DNA of 64,000 nt from an uncultured Bacteroidales bacterium (GTDB lineage: Bacteria > Bacteroidota > Bacteroidia > Bacteroidales > Bacteroidaceae), in NCBI GenBank assembly GCA_902781515.1, contig CACZJU010000002.1:62001-126000 (forward strand). The letters run 5' to 3'. The position numbers and the translations under genes are program-made. Positions 7,858-18,518 of the stretch are shown here, piece after piece. Position 1 is the stretch's first letter. Each line of letters starts with the position of its first letter. Under the pieces are notes generated by a model. The model was not told the origin of the DNA. It worked only from the letters and a program-made list of their open reading frames with translations, and did no database searches.

Positions 7858-10746
7858 ATGGAAGAGAATATAAGGATAAAGGGGGCGAGGGTGAACAACC
7901 TGAAGAACGTGGACTTGGAGATTCCGCGTGGGAAGCTAGTGGTGGTGACAGGCGTTAGCGGCTCGGGAAAGTCGAGCCTGGCTTTCGACACGCTGTATGC
8001 AGAGGGGCAGCGGCGCTATGTGGAGAGTCTGTCAGCCTACGCACGCCAGTTCCTGGGGCGCATGGCAAAGCCCGAGTGCGACTACATCAAGGGCATTCCC
8101 CCTTCCATCGCCATCGAGCAGAAGGTGACGAGCCGCAATCCGCGTTCCACCGTGGGCACTCAGACGGAGGTGTACGACTACATGCGGTTGCTCTTCGCCC
8201 GCGTGGGGCACACATTCTCGCCCGTCAGCGGCAAGGAGGTGAGGAAGCACACCACGGAGGATGTCGTCCAGACAATGCTTTCCTACAGCAAGGGCACACG
8301 CTTTGCCGTGCTCTGTCCGCTGCGAATCGCCGAAGGGCGCACGCTGCGCGAGCAGTTGGAAATGGAGATGAAAGCTGGCTTCGCCCGCGTGGAAGTTGAC
8401 AGCGAAATCGTCCGCATCGAGGACTTGATTAATTCAAAATTAAAAATTCAAAATTCATCCTTAACCCTTAACCCTTCACCCTTAACCATTAACCTCGTTA
8501 TTGACCGCATGACGGTGAGCGACGAGAAGGACGCGATAGCCCGACTGGTGGACTCCACAGAAACGGCTTTCTACGAGGGAGGAGGCGAGATGATGCTCCG
8601 CTTCTACCCTGCCGGCATCATGCACCAGTTCAGCATGAGATTCGAGGCCGACGGCATCACTTTCGAGGAACCCAGCGACAAGCTTTTTGCCTTCAATTCG
8701 CCTGCCGGAGCCTGTCCCGAATGCGAGGGCTACGGGCGCATAATGGGTATCGACGAGCAGTTGGTAATCCCGAACTCCACCCTTTCGGTCTATGACGGCG
8801 CGGTGATGTGCTGGCGAGGCGAGAAACTGAGCGAGTGGAAAACGTGGTTCATCCGCCTGAACTCAGAACGTGGCTTCCCCGTTCACAAGCCATACTTCCA
8901 ACTGTCGCAGGCGGAGAAGGATTGGCTGTGGCACGGCACATTCCCCTCGTATCTCAGCGAGGAACAGCGCCAACTGAAGCCCGAGGAAAAGGAATGGGGA
9001 CTGATGAGCATCGATGCCTTTTTCGACTATCTGCGCGAAGGGCAATACAAGATACAGAACCGAGTGATGCTGGCTCGCTATCGCGGAAAAACTCTCTGCC
9101 CGAAGTGTCACGGAACACGACTGAAGCCTGAGGCAAACTACGTCCGAATTGCCGGACGAAGCATCACGGATCTTGTGGAGTTGCCCATAACAGAACTACA
9201 CCGATGGTTCTGCCAACTGGAGCTGAGCGAGCACGAACAGAAGGTGGCACAGAGGATATTGGCAGAGATAAATAGCAGACTACAATTCATTGAAAACGTG
9301 GGTCTTGGCTACCTTACGTTAAACCGAATGTCGAACACTTTGTCGGGCGGCGAAAGTCAGCGCATCAACCTCGCTACTTCGCTCGGAAGCAGTCTTGTGG
9401 GCTCGCTCTACATCCTCGATGAACCCAGCATCGGACTGCACAGTCGCGACACGGAACGCCTCATCGGAGTGTTGCGCCAACTGCGCGACCTCGGCAATAC
9501 GGTTATCGTGGTGGAGCACGACGAGGACATCATGCGCGCTGCCGACTGGATTATCGACATCGGGCCCGACGCTGGTCGACTGGGCGGAAAGGTCGTGTGG
9601 CAGGGCGACCCTGCACAAATTCAAAATTCAAAATTGAAAATTGAAAATGGGTCGCACACGCTGGCGTTCCTGTCGGGCGAAGATAAAATCGAAGTACCGT
9701 CCCCCCTCGGGGGGAACGAGAGGGGGTCCCGGCGTCCGTGGAACAATTTTATCGAGGTGAAGGGAGCCAGAGCCAACAACCTGAAGGGCATCGATGTGCG
9801 ATTCCCGCTGAACGTGATGACCTGCGTGACTGGAGTCAGCGGTTCGGGCAAATCGACTCTGGTGCGCGACATCCTCTACCGCGCCGTGAAACGCCACTTC
9901 GACGAGCCTGCCGACCGCCCAGGCGAACACATTGCGCTGGAGGGCGACCTGAACCAGTTGCGCCACATCGAGTTCATCGACCAGAACCCCATCGGCAAAT
10001 CATCACGCTCGAATCCAGTGACTTACGTCAAGGCGTGGGACGAGATTCGTCGTCTCTTCGCCGAACAGCCGCTGGCAAAGCAGATGGGCTACACCCCGGG
10101 CTTCTTCAGCTTCAACACCGAAGGAGGTCGCTGCGAGGAGTGTAAGGGCGAGGGAACGGTGACCGTGGAGATGCAGTTCATGGCAGACCTCGTGCTGGAG
10201 TGCGAATCGTGTCACGGAAGACGTTTCAAGAACGATATTCTGGAGGTGAAATACCACGGTTGCGACGTTTGCGACATCCTCGATATGACGGTGAATCAAG
10301 CAGTTGAGTTCTTCGGCGAACACGGCGAGAAGCGCATTATTGCCCGACTGAAACCGCTGCAGGACGTGGGACTGGGCTACATCAAGCTGGGACAGTCCTC
10401 CTCCACCCTCTCCGGCGGCGAGAACCAGCGCGTGAAACTGGCCTATTACCTCGGACAGGAGAAGCACGACCCAACGCTCTTCATCTTCGACGAACCCACA
10501 ACAGGACTGCACTTCCACGACATCAAGAAGCTGCTGATGGCCTTCGACTCACTGATTTCCCACGGTCACACAATATTGGTGATTGAGCACAATCTCGACG
10601 TCATAAAGATGGCGGACCACGTCATTGACCTCGGACCGGAAGGCGGCGAGGCTGGCGGCGAGCTCGTAGTCTGCGGAACTCCCGAAGAGGTGGCAGAATG
10701 CCCCGCAAGCTACACCGGACAATACCTGAAGGCGAAACTGAAATGA
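7858..10746 (+). CDS. uvrA: Excinuclease ABC subunit A
   Basis: The 962-residue protein finds bulky DNA lesions with UvrB in nucleotide excision repair. It has two ABC ATPase halves: Walker [10 protein letters not shown] near residue 32 and GVSGSGKST near 658, and signatures LSGGESQR near 495 and LSGGENQR near 850. The zinc-module motifs [25 protein letters not shown] and CESCHGRR are present. Two unusual in-frame inserts coincide with simple-repeat DNA: codons about 190-213 (AT-rich plus TTAACCC-like repeats) and about 586-625 (AT-rich tract, then a GC-rich palindrome). Both fall at surface loops or linkers. The start follows the -7 box TATTTTTG (7832-7839). The stop overlaps the lplA start (ATGA). 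Confidence 0.97.
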   Translation: MEENIRIKGARVNNLKNVDLEIPRGKLVVVTGVSGSGKSSLAFDTLYAEGQRRYVESLSAYARQFLGRMAKPECDYIKGIPPSIAIEQKVTSRNPRSTVGTQTEVYDYMRLLFARVGHTFSPVSGKEVRKHTTEDVVQTMLSYSKGTRFAVLCPLRIAEGRTLREQLEMEMKAGFARVEVDSEIVRIEDLINSKLKIQNSSLTLNPSPLTINLVIDRMTVSDEKDAIARLVDSTETAFYEGGGEMMLRFYPAGIMHQFSMRFEADGITFEEPSDKLFAFNSPAGACPECEGYGRIMGIDEQLVIPNSTLSVYDGAVMCWRGEKLSEWKTWFIRLNSERGFPVHKPYFQLSQAEKDWLWHGTFPSYLSEEQRQLKPEEKEWGLMSIDAFFDYLREGQYKIQNRVMLARYRGKTLCPKCHGTRLKPEANYVRIAGRSITDLVELPITELHRWFCQLELSEHEQKVAQRILAEINSRLQFIENVGLGYLTLNRMSNTLSGGESQRINLATSLGSSLVGSLYILDEPSIGLHSRDTERLIGVLRQLRDLGNTVIVVEHDEDIMRAADWIIDIGPDAGRLGGKVVWQGDPAQIQNSKLKIENGSHTLAFLSGEDKIEVPSPLGGNERGSRRPWNNFIEVKGARANNLKGIDVRFPLNVMTCVTGVSGSGKSTLVRDILYRAVKRHFDEPADRPGEHIALEGDLNQLRHIEFIDQNPIGKSSRSNPVTYVKAWDEIRRLFAEQPLAKQMGYTPGFFSFNTEGGRCEECKGEGTVTVEMQFMADLVLECESCHGRRFKNDILEVKYHGCDVCDILDMTVNQAVEFFGEHGEKRIIARLKPLQDVGLGYIKLGQSSSTLSGGENQRVKLAYYLGQEKHDPTLFIFDEPTTGLHFHDIKKLLMAFDSLISHGHTILVIEHNLDVIKMADHVIDLGPEGGEAGGELVVCGTPEEVAECPASYTGQYLKAKLK

Positions 10747-11738
10747 AGCGACATTGGCCTGCTACGTTCATTGCTCTGCCTCCCTCGTGCGAGGGGCGCA
10801 GGGCTGCTTTTTATCTGGCGGCAGAGGAATACATCGCCGAACACCTTCCAGAGGGCAACTATTTCTTCACTTGGCAAATAGGACCTACGGTGGTGATGGG
10901 CCGCAATCAGGTGGCTCATCAGGAGATTAATCTCGACTTCTGCCGCAAGGAGGGAATCGACGTGATTCGTCGCAGGAGCGGCGGCGGTGCCATCTTTGCC
11001 GACGAGCGCAACATCATGACGAGCCTCATCACTGAGGATGCGCCTGTGGAATCGCTGTTCCAGGAGTACGCCGAAGCCGTTGCCGAAGCTCTGCGCCAAC
11101 TGGGTGCTCCGGCTCAGGTGACTGGGAGGAACGATATTGTAGTGAGAAGTGAGAAGGTGTGCGGAAATGCGTTTTATAAAAAGGTGAATCGCTGCATTGC
11201 CCACGGAACGATGCTCTACGACACTGCCCCCCGACTGATGGAGGGAGCCCTCCACCCCACAGCCGCCAAGCTGGAAAGCAAGGGGGTGAAGAGTGTTCGC
11301 AGCAGAGTGGGATTACTGAAGGACTACCTGTCCTTCGGCGTCGAGGAACTGAGGAAGCAGCTTCGAACGTTGCTTTGCGATAAGACCGTAGAGCTCGGCG
11401 AAGAGGACATCCGCAAGATTGAAGAAATCGAACAGGCCTACTACGAGCCACAGTATCTGCTGGGCAACACCGGACGGGCGGACATCGTGAAAAGCAGTCG
11501 GATTGAGGGCTGCGGACAGGTGGAACTGCACCTTCGCCTTCAAGGCAGCATCATCAGCGAAGTTACCTTGCGCGGCGACTTCTTTGAAACAGGGAATGCA
11601 GAAAAGGCATTCACAGAGACATTCACCGGCAGGACCTTCACTCCCGAAAGTCTTGCCGAAACCGTGAGCACACACCATCCAGAGAGCACCATCCGTAACC
11701 TCACGACCGATGCTCTGCTGAAACTTCTAACTGAATAA
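10743..11738 (+). CDS. lplA: Lipoate-protein ligase A family protein
   Basis: The 331-residue protein attaches lipoate (or octanoate) to E2 and GcvH proteins. The family motif appears as RRRSGGGAIFADERN near residues 74-88 (RRxSGGGAVxxD), with TGRNDIVVRSEKVCGNAF as the substrate-binding stretch. A C-terminal accessory domain is present (LLGNTGRADIVKSS, with Gly-rich loops). The ATG overlaps the uvrA stop by four bases, so translation is probably coupled. A longer start at 10698 would lie wholly inside uvrA and is less likely. The pairing with uvrA carries no obvious functional link. Confidence 0.9.
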   Translation: MKRHWPATFIALPPSCEGRRAAFYLAAEEYIAEHLPEGNYFFTWQIGPTVVMGRNQVAHQEINLDFCRKEGIDVIRRRSGGGAIFADERNIMTSLITEDAPVESLFQEYAEAVAEALRQLGAPAQVTGRNDIVVRSEKVCGNAFYKKVNRCIAHGTMLYDTAPRLMEGALHPTAAKLESKGVKSVRSRVGLLKDYLSFGVEELRKQLRTLLCDKTVELGEEDIRKIEEIEQAYYEPQYLLGNTGRADIVKSSRIEGCGQVELHLRLQGSIISEVTLRGDFFETGNAEKAFTETFTGRTFTPESLAETVSTHHPESTIRNLTTDALLKLLTE

Positions 11739-11749
11739 AAGGGGCTCCG

Positions 11750-13141
11750 CTACTTCAAGCGGTCGATGATGCTGGAGATTGCGCCTGTAGGCTGACGGAA
11801 CAGGTAGTCAATCTTCTTGATTCCTCCTTCCGTTGCAAACACCACAACGCTGTCGCCTGCCTGAATATGACTGTTACCATTGATGGGAACACCGATTCCC
11901 TGACGGATGAGACCACCAAAGGCAACTCCCTTCGGCAAACGCATATCGCGAATCGCGGACTTCGTAATCAGGGAGCCTTCCAGAGCCACGAACTCTGCCA
12001 CATCGGCGTTGGCTATCGTCAAGCTCTTCATGCTTGTAACATCGGCGTCGAGCATCATCTGGTGGATGTGACTGGCAGCTATCACCTTCTTATTGATGAT
12101 GGTTCCGATGTCGAGTTTCTCCGCCATGTTCACATAGTCCATATTCTCCACCAAAGCCACCGTCTTACGAACGCCCAAGCGCTTGGCAGCCAAGCAGGCA
12201 AGGATGTTGGTCTCGGTCTCTGGAGTCAGGGCTGCGAAAGCCTGGAACTTGCGAATACCCTCATCCACCAGCGTCCCTGTATCACGTCCGTCGCCGTGAA
12301 TGACCACTATTTCGTCGTCTTCCAACAGCTCGTTCAACTGATAGCAACGCTCTTCACTGCGTTCCACAATCTTCATCGAAAGCCAGTCGGGCTTCATGCG
12401 AGCCAACTGCACGGAAATGCGTCCGCCGCCCATTATCATCACACGGTTGACATCGGGATAATCTTCCTTGCCCACCAGTTCGCGAATAAGCGAAGTGCAT
12501 CTGCGAGTGGTCACGAAATAGGCAATATCGCCCAAGCGCAGCACGTCGTTACCACCGGGAATGATGGTCTGGTCGTCGCGCTTGATAGTAACAATGTGAT
12601 AAGGAGCATCGGGCGGACAGAGTTCGCGCAAAGGAACATCGTAGATGCGAGCGCCCTCGCGCAGTTTGATGCCCATCATTATCAGGGCTCCGTCGTGGAA
12701 CTCCCAATACTGGCGCACCCACGAGTGCTTCAGGCCTTCCAAAATCTCCTGCGCTGCCAGCACTTCGGGATAGATGAGCGAATCGATTCCCATTCGGTGG
12801 AATATCTCGGCGTACTGCGGCTGAACGTACTCGGCATTGTCCACTCGTGCCACAGTCTTCTTCGCCCCGAGGGTATGAGCCAGCATACAACAAGTAATGT
12901 TGCGAGCCTCGTCGGGAGTGACGGCAATGAACAAGTCGGCTTTCTGCACTCCGGCACTCTTCTGAGTCGCAATGCTGCTTGGAGCCATATTGATGGTCAT
13001 CAGGTCGTAGTTTCCGGAATCTGTCAGAGCGTCGGTCTTCTCCTGACTCTCATCAATCACCACGGTATCCTGATTGTCGCGCGAAAGCAATTGTGCCAAA
13101 TGAGTACCAACGGCACCTGCGCCAGCAATAATTATCTTCAT
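11750..13141 (-). CDS. trkA: Trk potassium uptake system NAD-binding protein TrkA
   Basis: The 463-residue protein is a peripheral gating subunit of the TrkH/TrkG potassium channel. It has two RCK units. The first nucleotide-binding fold starts [20 protein letters not shown] and the second [14 protein letters not shown] near residue 233; each is followed by an RCK_C lobe ([33 protein letters not shown]). The length fits the full-length duplicated TrkA. Its ATG overlaps the dxs stop by four bases, so it is the second gene of a dxs-trkA operon. No trkH is visible within the window. Confidence 0.93.
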   Translation of the reverse strand: MKIIIAGAGAVGTHLAQLLSRDNQDTVVIDESQEKTDALTDSGNYDLMTINMAPSSIATQKSAGVQKADLFIAVTPDEARNITCCMLAHTLGAKKTVARVDNAEYVQPQYAEIFHRMGIDSLIYPEVLAAQEILEGLKHSWVRQYWEFHDGALIMMGIKLREGARIYDVPLRELCPPDAPYHIVTIKRDDQTIIPGGNDVLRLGDIAYFVTTRRCTSLIRELVGKEDYPDVNRVMIMGGGRISVQLARMKPDWLSMKIVERSEERCYQLNELLEDDEIVVIHGDGRDTGTLVDEGIRKFQAFAALTPETETNILACLAAKRLGVRKTVALVENMDYVNMAEKLDIGTIINKKVIAASHIHQMMLDADVTSMKSLTIANADVAEFVALEGSLITKSAIRDMRLPKGVAFGGLIRQGIGVPINGNSHIQAGDSVVVFATEGGIKKIDYLFRQPTGAISSIIDRLK

Positions 13142-14985
13142 GACCTTATTACCTTTATAATTCCGTCCTTATCAATTCCTAACTTCTCGTAGAGCTGCTG
13201 CGGAGTACCGTGCTCCACGAAGTTGTCGGGCAGTCCCAAGCGCACCACATCGGGCTTATACCCGTGGTCTGCCATCCATTCGAGCACAGCAGAGCCCAGT
13301 CCGCCTTCTACGGTTCCGTCCTCTACAGTTATGATACGAGAGTAACGCTGAGCGACCTCTTCCAGTATCTTCTCGTCGAGAGGTTTCAGGAAACGCATAT
13401 CGTAGTGAGCCACATCGAGCCCCGATTCGGCAATAGCCTCAGCAGCAATGTTGCCAATGGGACCGATTGTCAGCACAGCCGTAGTGCCACTACCCTTCCG
13501 CAGACAGCGTCCTGTTCCCACCTCCACTGCTTCAAGCTTACAACGCCAGTCAGTGAGCACTCCCCTTCCGCGTGGATAACGGATTACGAAAGGTCCCATA
13601 TCGGGCAGTTGGGCAGTGTACATCAGGCGGCGTAGCTCGGCCTCGTCCATCGGCGAAGCAATAGTCAGTCCGGGTATCGGGCGCAGGAATGCGAGGTCGA
13701 AGGCTCCATGATGGGTAGGACCGTCCTCGCCCACCAGTCCAGCACGGTCGAGGCACATCACCACATCGAGATGACTTATTGCCACATCGTGAATGATGTT
13801 GTCGTAGGCTCGCTGGGCAAACGACGAATAGATGTTGCAGAAGGGCTTCATCCCCTCACGGGCAAGACCTGCCGAGAAGGTCACGGCGTGTCCCTCGGCA
13901 ATGCCCACATCGAACGTGCGCTCAGGCATTTCGTTCATCATTATCGTCATACTGCATCCTGTTGGCATTGCAGGCGTTATTCCCACGATACGGTCGTTCT
14001 GACGCGCCAATTCGAGAAGGGTTTCGCCGAAAACGTCCTGAAAGCGTGGAGGTCTCTGCTCGTCGGCATTGGATTTGAGGCGCTCACCCGTTTCAGGGTC
14101 GAACTTACCTGGAGCATGCCAAACAGTAGCATCGCGTTCGGCTGGCTCAAACCCCTTACCTTTAATCGTGTGAAGGTGAAGCATCTTAGGACCTTTCATG
14201 TCCTTGATGTGCTGCAGAGTGTGAACGAGTTTCACAACATTGTGTCCGTCCTCCGGTCCGAAGTAACGGATGTTGAGTCCCTCGAACATATTGCGCTGGT
14301 TCGTCAGCAACGACTTGATGGCATTGTTGAAGCGTAGCACTCGTCCCTTGCGGTCGTCGTTCAGCACGTTCCAACGATAAAGCATACGTGCAGTCTTGTC
14401 GCGGAACTTGTTGTACGCCGAACTGGTGTGCATTTTGTGAAGATACTCTCCCATGCCGCCTACGCTGCGGTCGATGCTCATATCGTTGTCGTTCAGGATG
14501 ATGAGCATGTCATTGGGCGTAGAAGAAACATTGTTGAGTCCCTCGAAAGCAAGTCCGCCAGTCATGCTGCCGTCACCGATTACAGCCACCACCTGACGCT
14601 TCGAGCCCAGCTTCTGCGCTGCCACAGCCATTCCCAAAGCCACTGATATGGAATTGGAAGCGTGTCCGCAAGTGCAGGTGTCATATTCACTTTCCTCTGG
14701 TGAGGGGAATGGCTTCAGTCCGCCCATCTTTCTGTTAGTGTCGAACTGCTCACGACGACCTGTGAGCACCTTGTGCCCATAAGCCTGATGACCAACGTCC
14801 CAGACGATGCGGTCGTTGGGAGTATCGAAAACGTAATGCAGTGCAACGGTAAGTTCCACCGTGCCAAGGCTTGATGCAAAATGCCCCGGATTCACGGCAA
14901 GCGAATGTATGAGGAAATCGCGCAACTCTTCACAAACCTGTGGCAGTTGCTCCACCGAAAGACGACGCAGGTCCTCGGGATACAT
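13138..14985 (-). CDS. dxs: 1-deoxy-D-xylulose-5-phosphate synthase
   Basis: The 615-residue protein condenses pyruvate and glyceraldehyde-3-phosphate, the first step of the MEP isoprenoid pathway, using thiamine diphosphate. Motifs seen are [20 protein letters not shown] at the N-terminus, [18 protein letters not shown] (ThDP/Mg binding), [16 protein letters not shown], and [11 protein letters not shown] in the transketolase pyrimidine domain. Start choice: the -7 box TACCTTTG lies at 15011-15018, so ATGs further upstream are excluded. Either ATG 14985 or an almost leaderless GTG at 15006 ([13 protein letters not shown]) is used. GTG restores the conserved ILDSI lead-in of the family. The gene is cotranscribed with trkA. 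Confidence 0.95.
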   Translation of the reverse strand: MYPEDLRRLSVEQLPQVCEELRDFLIHSLAVNPGHFASSLGTVELTVALHYVFDTPNDRIVWDVGHQAYGHKVLTGRREQFDTNRKMGGLKPFPSPEESEYDTCTCGHASNSISVALGMAVAAQKLGSKRQVVAVIGDGSMTGGLAFEGLNNVSSTPNDMLIILNDNDMSIDRSVGGMGEYLHKMHTSSAYNKFRDKTARMLYRWNVLNDDRKGRVLRFNNAIKSLLTNQRNMFEGLNIRYFGPEDGHNVVKLVHTLQHIKDMKGPKMLHLHTIKGKGFEPAERDATVWHAPGKFDPETGERLKSNADEQRPPRFQDVFGETLLELARQNDRIVGITPAMPTGCSMTIMMNEMPERTFDVGIAEGHAVTFSAGLAREGMKPFCNIYSSFAQRAYDNIIHDVAISHLDVVMCLDRAGLVGEDGPTHHGAFDLAFLRPIPGLTIASPMDEAELRRLMYTAQLPDMGPFVIRYPRGRGVLTDWRCKLEAVEVGTGRCLRKGSGTTAVLTIGPIGNIAAEAIAESGLDVAHYDMRFLKPLDEKILEEVAQRYSRIITVEDGTVEGGLGSAVLEWMADHGYKPDVVRLGLPDNFVEHGTPQQLYEKLGIDKDGIIKVIRS

Positions 14986-15010
14986 GATGCTATCGAGTAT
15001 TTTCACGCGG

Positions 15011-15018
15011 CAAAGGTA
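15011..15018 (-). promoter_or_regulatory. -7 promoter box of dxs-trkA that decides the start codon
   Basis: The minus-strand sequence TACCTTTG is a perfect Bacteroidetes -7 box, only four bases from the GTG at 15006. Transcription would start at about 15003-15006. The dxs mRNA is then either leaderless from GTG or has a leader of about 20 bases before ATG 14985. Confidence 0.65.
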
Positions 15019-15118
15019 CAACATATATTTGAAACAACAAAGAATTCTACGATTATGTGCCATCGAGTTGGCAGATTGTGATATTTTTCGTACCTTCGCC
15101 CGATTATTGTGATGTAAT

Positions 15119-16081
15119 ATGACAAGAACAGCAAAGGAACAGTTGTTTCGGACCATAGTTGATGTGCCGGCACCAATAGAGCGACTGCAGGTGAGCGACC
15201 GAACGGTAATGCTTGGCTCGTGTTTTGTGGAGCACATCGGACGGCGATTCCTCATCAACCGTCTGCTCACGATGGTGAATCCCCTTGGTGTGGTGTACAA
15301 TCCCATGAGCATAGCCCGTCTGCTGATGGCAGACAATGTCAAATCCACAAAGAACTACGCCGAACGAGACGGAATGTGGCACACTTGGCTTGGCGATTTC
15401 ACAATGTCGCGCCCCACAAAGAAGGAATGTGTGGCAGAAACGGTAAAGGCAATAAACCTGCTGCACGAAGAACTCAGCAATGCCAACCGCCTGTTCCTGA
15501 CCTTCGGCACCAACCACTACTACGCCCTGAAAAAGGGAGGCGAAGTGGTTACAAACTGTCACCGTTTCCCGTCTGACACTTTCAAAGAGCAGGAACTCAC
15601 AGTTGAAGAGATTGTTGACCTTATGGACTCTGCTTTGCAATACTGGCACGAGCGCAACCCGCAGTTAAAGGTTGTACTGACCGTCAGCCCCTACCGCTAC
15701 TCGAAATACGGATTCCACGAGAGTCAACTGGGCAAGAGCCGTCTGCTGTTGGCAACCGACACTTTGTGCAAACGCCATCCAGAGTGGGTGGAATATTTCC
15801 CTGCCTACGAGATTGTGATGGACGAGTTGCGCGACTATCGTTTCTATGCTGCCGATATGCTCCACCCCACGGAGCAGGCCGTAGAATACATCTGGCAACG
15901 TCTTCGCGAGGAGTGGATGAGTGCTGATTTGGTGGAATACCTCGACCGCTACCGTCCCATTCTTCAAGCTTCGATGCACAAAGTCATCAACCCGTCAATC
16001 CCCTCCCAGTTGGATTTTCTGGTGCGGATTACAGACCAGTTCGAACAACTCAAGAAAGACTACCCCATGCTCAACCGCTAA
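15119..16081 (+). CDS. GSCFA domain-containing protein
   Basis: The 320-residue protein matches the GSCFA family (SGNH-hydrolase-like), named after a conserved motif seen here as [11 protein letters not shown] near residues 30-40. It continues with [16 protein letters not shown], a second block [10 protein letters not shown] and the C-terminal [14 protein letters not shown], whose D-x-x-H resembles the SGNH catalytic pair. The substrate is unknown. It is divergent from dxs, with a near-consensus -7 box TACCTTCG at 15091-15098. It is followed by MurF-Alr across a short tract repeating CCGTAAAA and CCGCATAA (16085-16125). Confidence 0.88.
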   Translation: MTRTAKEQLFRTIVDVPAPIERLQVSDRTVMLGSCFVEHIGRRFLINRLLTMVNPLGVVYNPMSIARLLMADNVKSTKNYAERDGMWHTWLGDFTMSRPTKKECVAETVKAINLLHEELSNANRLFLTFGTNHYYALKKGGEVVTNCHRFPSDTFKEQELTVEEIVDLMDSALQYWHERNPQLKVVLTVSPYRYSKYGFHESQLGKSRLLLATDTLCKRHPEWVEYFPAYEIVMDELRDYRFYAADMLHPTEQAVEYIWQRLREEWMSADLVEYLDRYRPILQASMHKVINPSIPSQLDFLVRITDQFEQLKKDYPMLNR

Positions 16082-16127
16082 CCCTCTAAACCGCATAACC
16101 GTAAAACCGTAAAACCGCATAACCCAA

Positions 16128-18503
16128 ATGCAATACACAACCAAAACAATAGCAAAACTGATAGGAGCCAAGTGCGTAGGTCAGCACGAACAGGAAATAC
16201 GCTGGCTGCTGACCGACAGCCGCTCACTGTCATCACCCGAAGATTCTCTGTTCTTTGCCCTCTCTACGGGCAAAGGCGACGGTCACCGCTACATCATGCA
16301 ACTCTATCAGCGTGGTGTCCGAGCCTTCGTTGTCACTCACGTGCCGGAAGGCGATATGGCAGAAGCCGTATTTATGGTGGTAGAGGACACTCTAAAAGCC
16401 CTGCAGCATCTGGCAGCAGAGCATCGTCGCCAGTTCCAAGTGCCCGTAGTGGGCATAGCCGGTTCCAACGGCAAGACAATGGTGAAGGAATGGCTGTCGC
16501 AAATGCTGTCACCCGACCACATCGTAACCCGTTCGCCGCGCAGCTACAATAGTCAGATTGGTGTACCTCTGAGCGTGTGGAACATGAACGAGCAGACCGA
16601 GGTCGGAGTGTTCGAGGCTGCCATCAGCAAACCTGGCGAAATGGGAGCTCTGGCCTCCATCATTCGTCCCACGATAGGCCTGTTCACAGGTCTTGGCGAT
16701 GCTCATCAGGAGAACTTCAACTCCTACAAACAGAAGTGTATGGAGAAGTTCCAGTTGTTTGTAGATGCCGAAGCTTTGGTATATTCCACAGGCAACCGCG
16801 TGGTTGACATCTGCATTCACGAGATTGGATTCAAGGGTAAATTGGTGCCTGTTAGTGTGCCTGCCGACACATCACCTTGGGACCTCGACAAGCAGCTCTG
16901 TGCTGCCGCCTGCCGATACATGGGCATGAAGGAGGAAGTCATCGGACAGCGTATGGCAGAACTGGAGCCTGTGCCCATGCGTTTGGAAGTGATGGCAGGT
17001 CGCAACGAATGTACACTCATCAACGACTCTTACAACAACGACCCCGACTCGCTGCGCATAGCTCTCGATTTCATGGCTCGCCGTCCGAACGAAGAGGGTC
17101 ACAGCCGTACTCTCATTCTCAGTGATATGGAGCAGACGGGACAGAGCGACGAGGCGCTGTGCGGACAGATAGCATCGCTGCTGCGCCAGTTCGGAGTAGA
17201 TATGTTCATCGGCGTGGGAACAGGCATTTGTTCACAAGCCGTTCAGTTCATCAAGCACTCGGGAGCCGTCTGTCACTTCTTCCCCGATACTGCCGACATG
17301 CTTTCGAGTCTGGTGTTTGCCGACCTTCGCGACCAGATGATACTGATTAAGGGAGCACGTTCGTTCCACTTCGAGGATGTGGTGTCGTTGCTCGAAGAAC
17401 AGGTTCACGAAACCATACTTGAGGTTGACCTCAACGCCATTGTTGCCAATCTCAACTACTATCGTTCGCTTCTGCGACCAGAGACTCGTATTGTATGTAT
17501 GGTTAAGGCCGATGCCTACGGAGCTGGCAGTGTGGAAGTGGGACGTCTGTTGCAGGACCACGGAGTCGATTATCTGGCAGTTGCCGTAGCCGACGAGGGT
17601 GTAGAACTTCGTCAGGCGGGTATTTCTACAGGTATTATGATTATGAATCCCGAAATGACATCGTTCCGCACTCTGTTCCACTACAATCTGGAGCCCGAGG
17701 TATATTCGTTCCGACTGCTCGATGCCCTCATTCACGCCGCTGAGCGCGAAGGAATAAAGGGATTCCCCGTACACATAAAGCTCGACACAGGTATGCACCG
17801 TCTGGGCTTCGACCCCGTTAAGGATATGGAGCAACTGGTGGAACGTCTGAAGAGTCAGCAGGCAGTCTTGCCACGCAGCGTATTCTCGCATTTCGTGGGT
17901 AGCGACAGCGACGGCTTCGATGAGTTCTCTGCCCGTCAGTTCGAGCTGTTCAAACGCGGTGCAGACACCTTGCAATCGGCATACCCCAACCACCACATTC
18001 TGCGCCACATCTGCAATTCGGCAGCCATCGAGCACTTCCCCGAACGCCAGATGGATATGGTGCGACTGGGACTGGGGCTTTATGGCATCAACTCGCGCAA
18101 CAACGAGATAATAAATAATGTTTCTACCCTGAAGACCACAATCCTGCAGATTCACGATGTGCCCAAACAGGAAACCGTGGGCTACAGCCGCAAGGGACGC
18201 CTGAAGCGCGACAGTCGCATTGCCGTGCTGCCAATAGGATATGCCGACGGACTCGACCGCCATCTTGGCAACGGTCACGCCTACTGCCTCGTCAACGGTC
18301 AGCAGGCACCCTACGTTGGCAACATCTGCATGGACGTTTGCATGATTGACGTCACGGACATTCCATGCAGCGAGGGCGACACTGCTGTAATCTTCGGTGC
18401 ACAACTGTCGCCGACCACTCTTGCCAACGTGGTGGAAACCATCCCCTACGAGATACTGACATCTGTATCGAATCGCGTGAAACGTGTGTACTTTAAGAAG
18501 TAA
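16128..18503 (+). CDS. Bifunctional MurF ligase / alanine racemase
   Basis: The 791-residue fusion is known in Bacteroidetes. The N-terminal part (about 1-425) is UDP-MurNAc-tripeptide:D-Ala-D-Ala ligase, with ATP motif GIAGSNGKTMVKEWL near 107-121 and INDSYNNDPDSLRIAL. The C-terminal part (about 430-791) is alanine racemase, with EVDLNAIVANLNYYRSLL and the PLP lysine in MVKADAYGAGSVEVGRLL near 458. It ends with GNICMDVCMIDVTDIP, which carries residues from the family's second active-site loop. One chain thus makes D-Ala and adds D-Ala-D-Ala to peptidoglycan precursors in the cytoplasm. No frameshift is seen at the junction. Confidence 0.96.
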   Translation: MQYTTKTIAKLIGAKCVGQHEQEIRWLLTDSRSLSSPEDSLFFALSTGKGDGHRYIMQLYQRGVRAFVVTHVPEGDMAEAVFMVVEDTLKALQHLAAEHRRQFQVPVVGIAGSNGKTMVKEWLSQMLSPDHIVTRSPRSYNSQIGVPLSVWNMNEQTEVGVFEAAISKPGEMGALASIIRPTIGLFTGLGDAHQENFNSYKQKCMEKFQLFVDAEALVYSTGNRVVDICIHEIGFKGKLVPVSVPADTSPWDLDKQLCAAACRYMGMKEEVIGQRMAELEPVPMRLEVMAGRNECTLINDSYNNDPDSLRIALDFMARRPNEEGHSRTLILSDMEQTGQSDEALCGQIASLLRQFGVDMFIGVGTGICSQAVQFIKHSGAVCHFFPDTADMLSSLVFADLRDQMILIKGARSFHFEDVVSLLEEQVHETILEVDLNAIVANLNYYRSLLRPETRIVCMVKADAYGAGSVEVGRLLQDHGVDYLAVAVADEGVELRQAGISTGIMIMNPEMTSFRTLFHYNLEPEVYSFRLLDALIHAAEREGIKGFPVHIKLDTGMHRLGFDPVKDMEQLVERLKSQQAVLPRSVFSHFVGSDSDGFDEFSARQFELFKRGADTLQSAYPNHHILRHICNSAAIEHFPERQMDMVRLGLGLYGINSRNNEIINNVSTLKTTILQIHDVPKQETVGYSRKGRLKRDSRIAVLPIGYADGLDRHLGNGHAYCLVNGQQAPYVGNICMDVCMIDVTDIPCSEGDTAVIFGAQLSPTTLANVVETIPYEILTSVSNRVKRVYFKK

Positions 18504-18518
18504 TTAAGAATTAACGAC

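Noticed and set aside
8429..8495. A frameshift or mobile-element border in uvrA
   Set aside because: The frame continues cleanly on both sides; it is an in-frame repeat insert, not a break.
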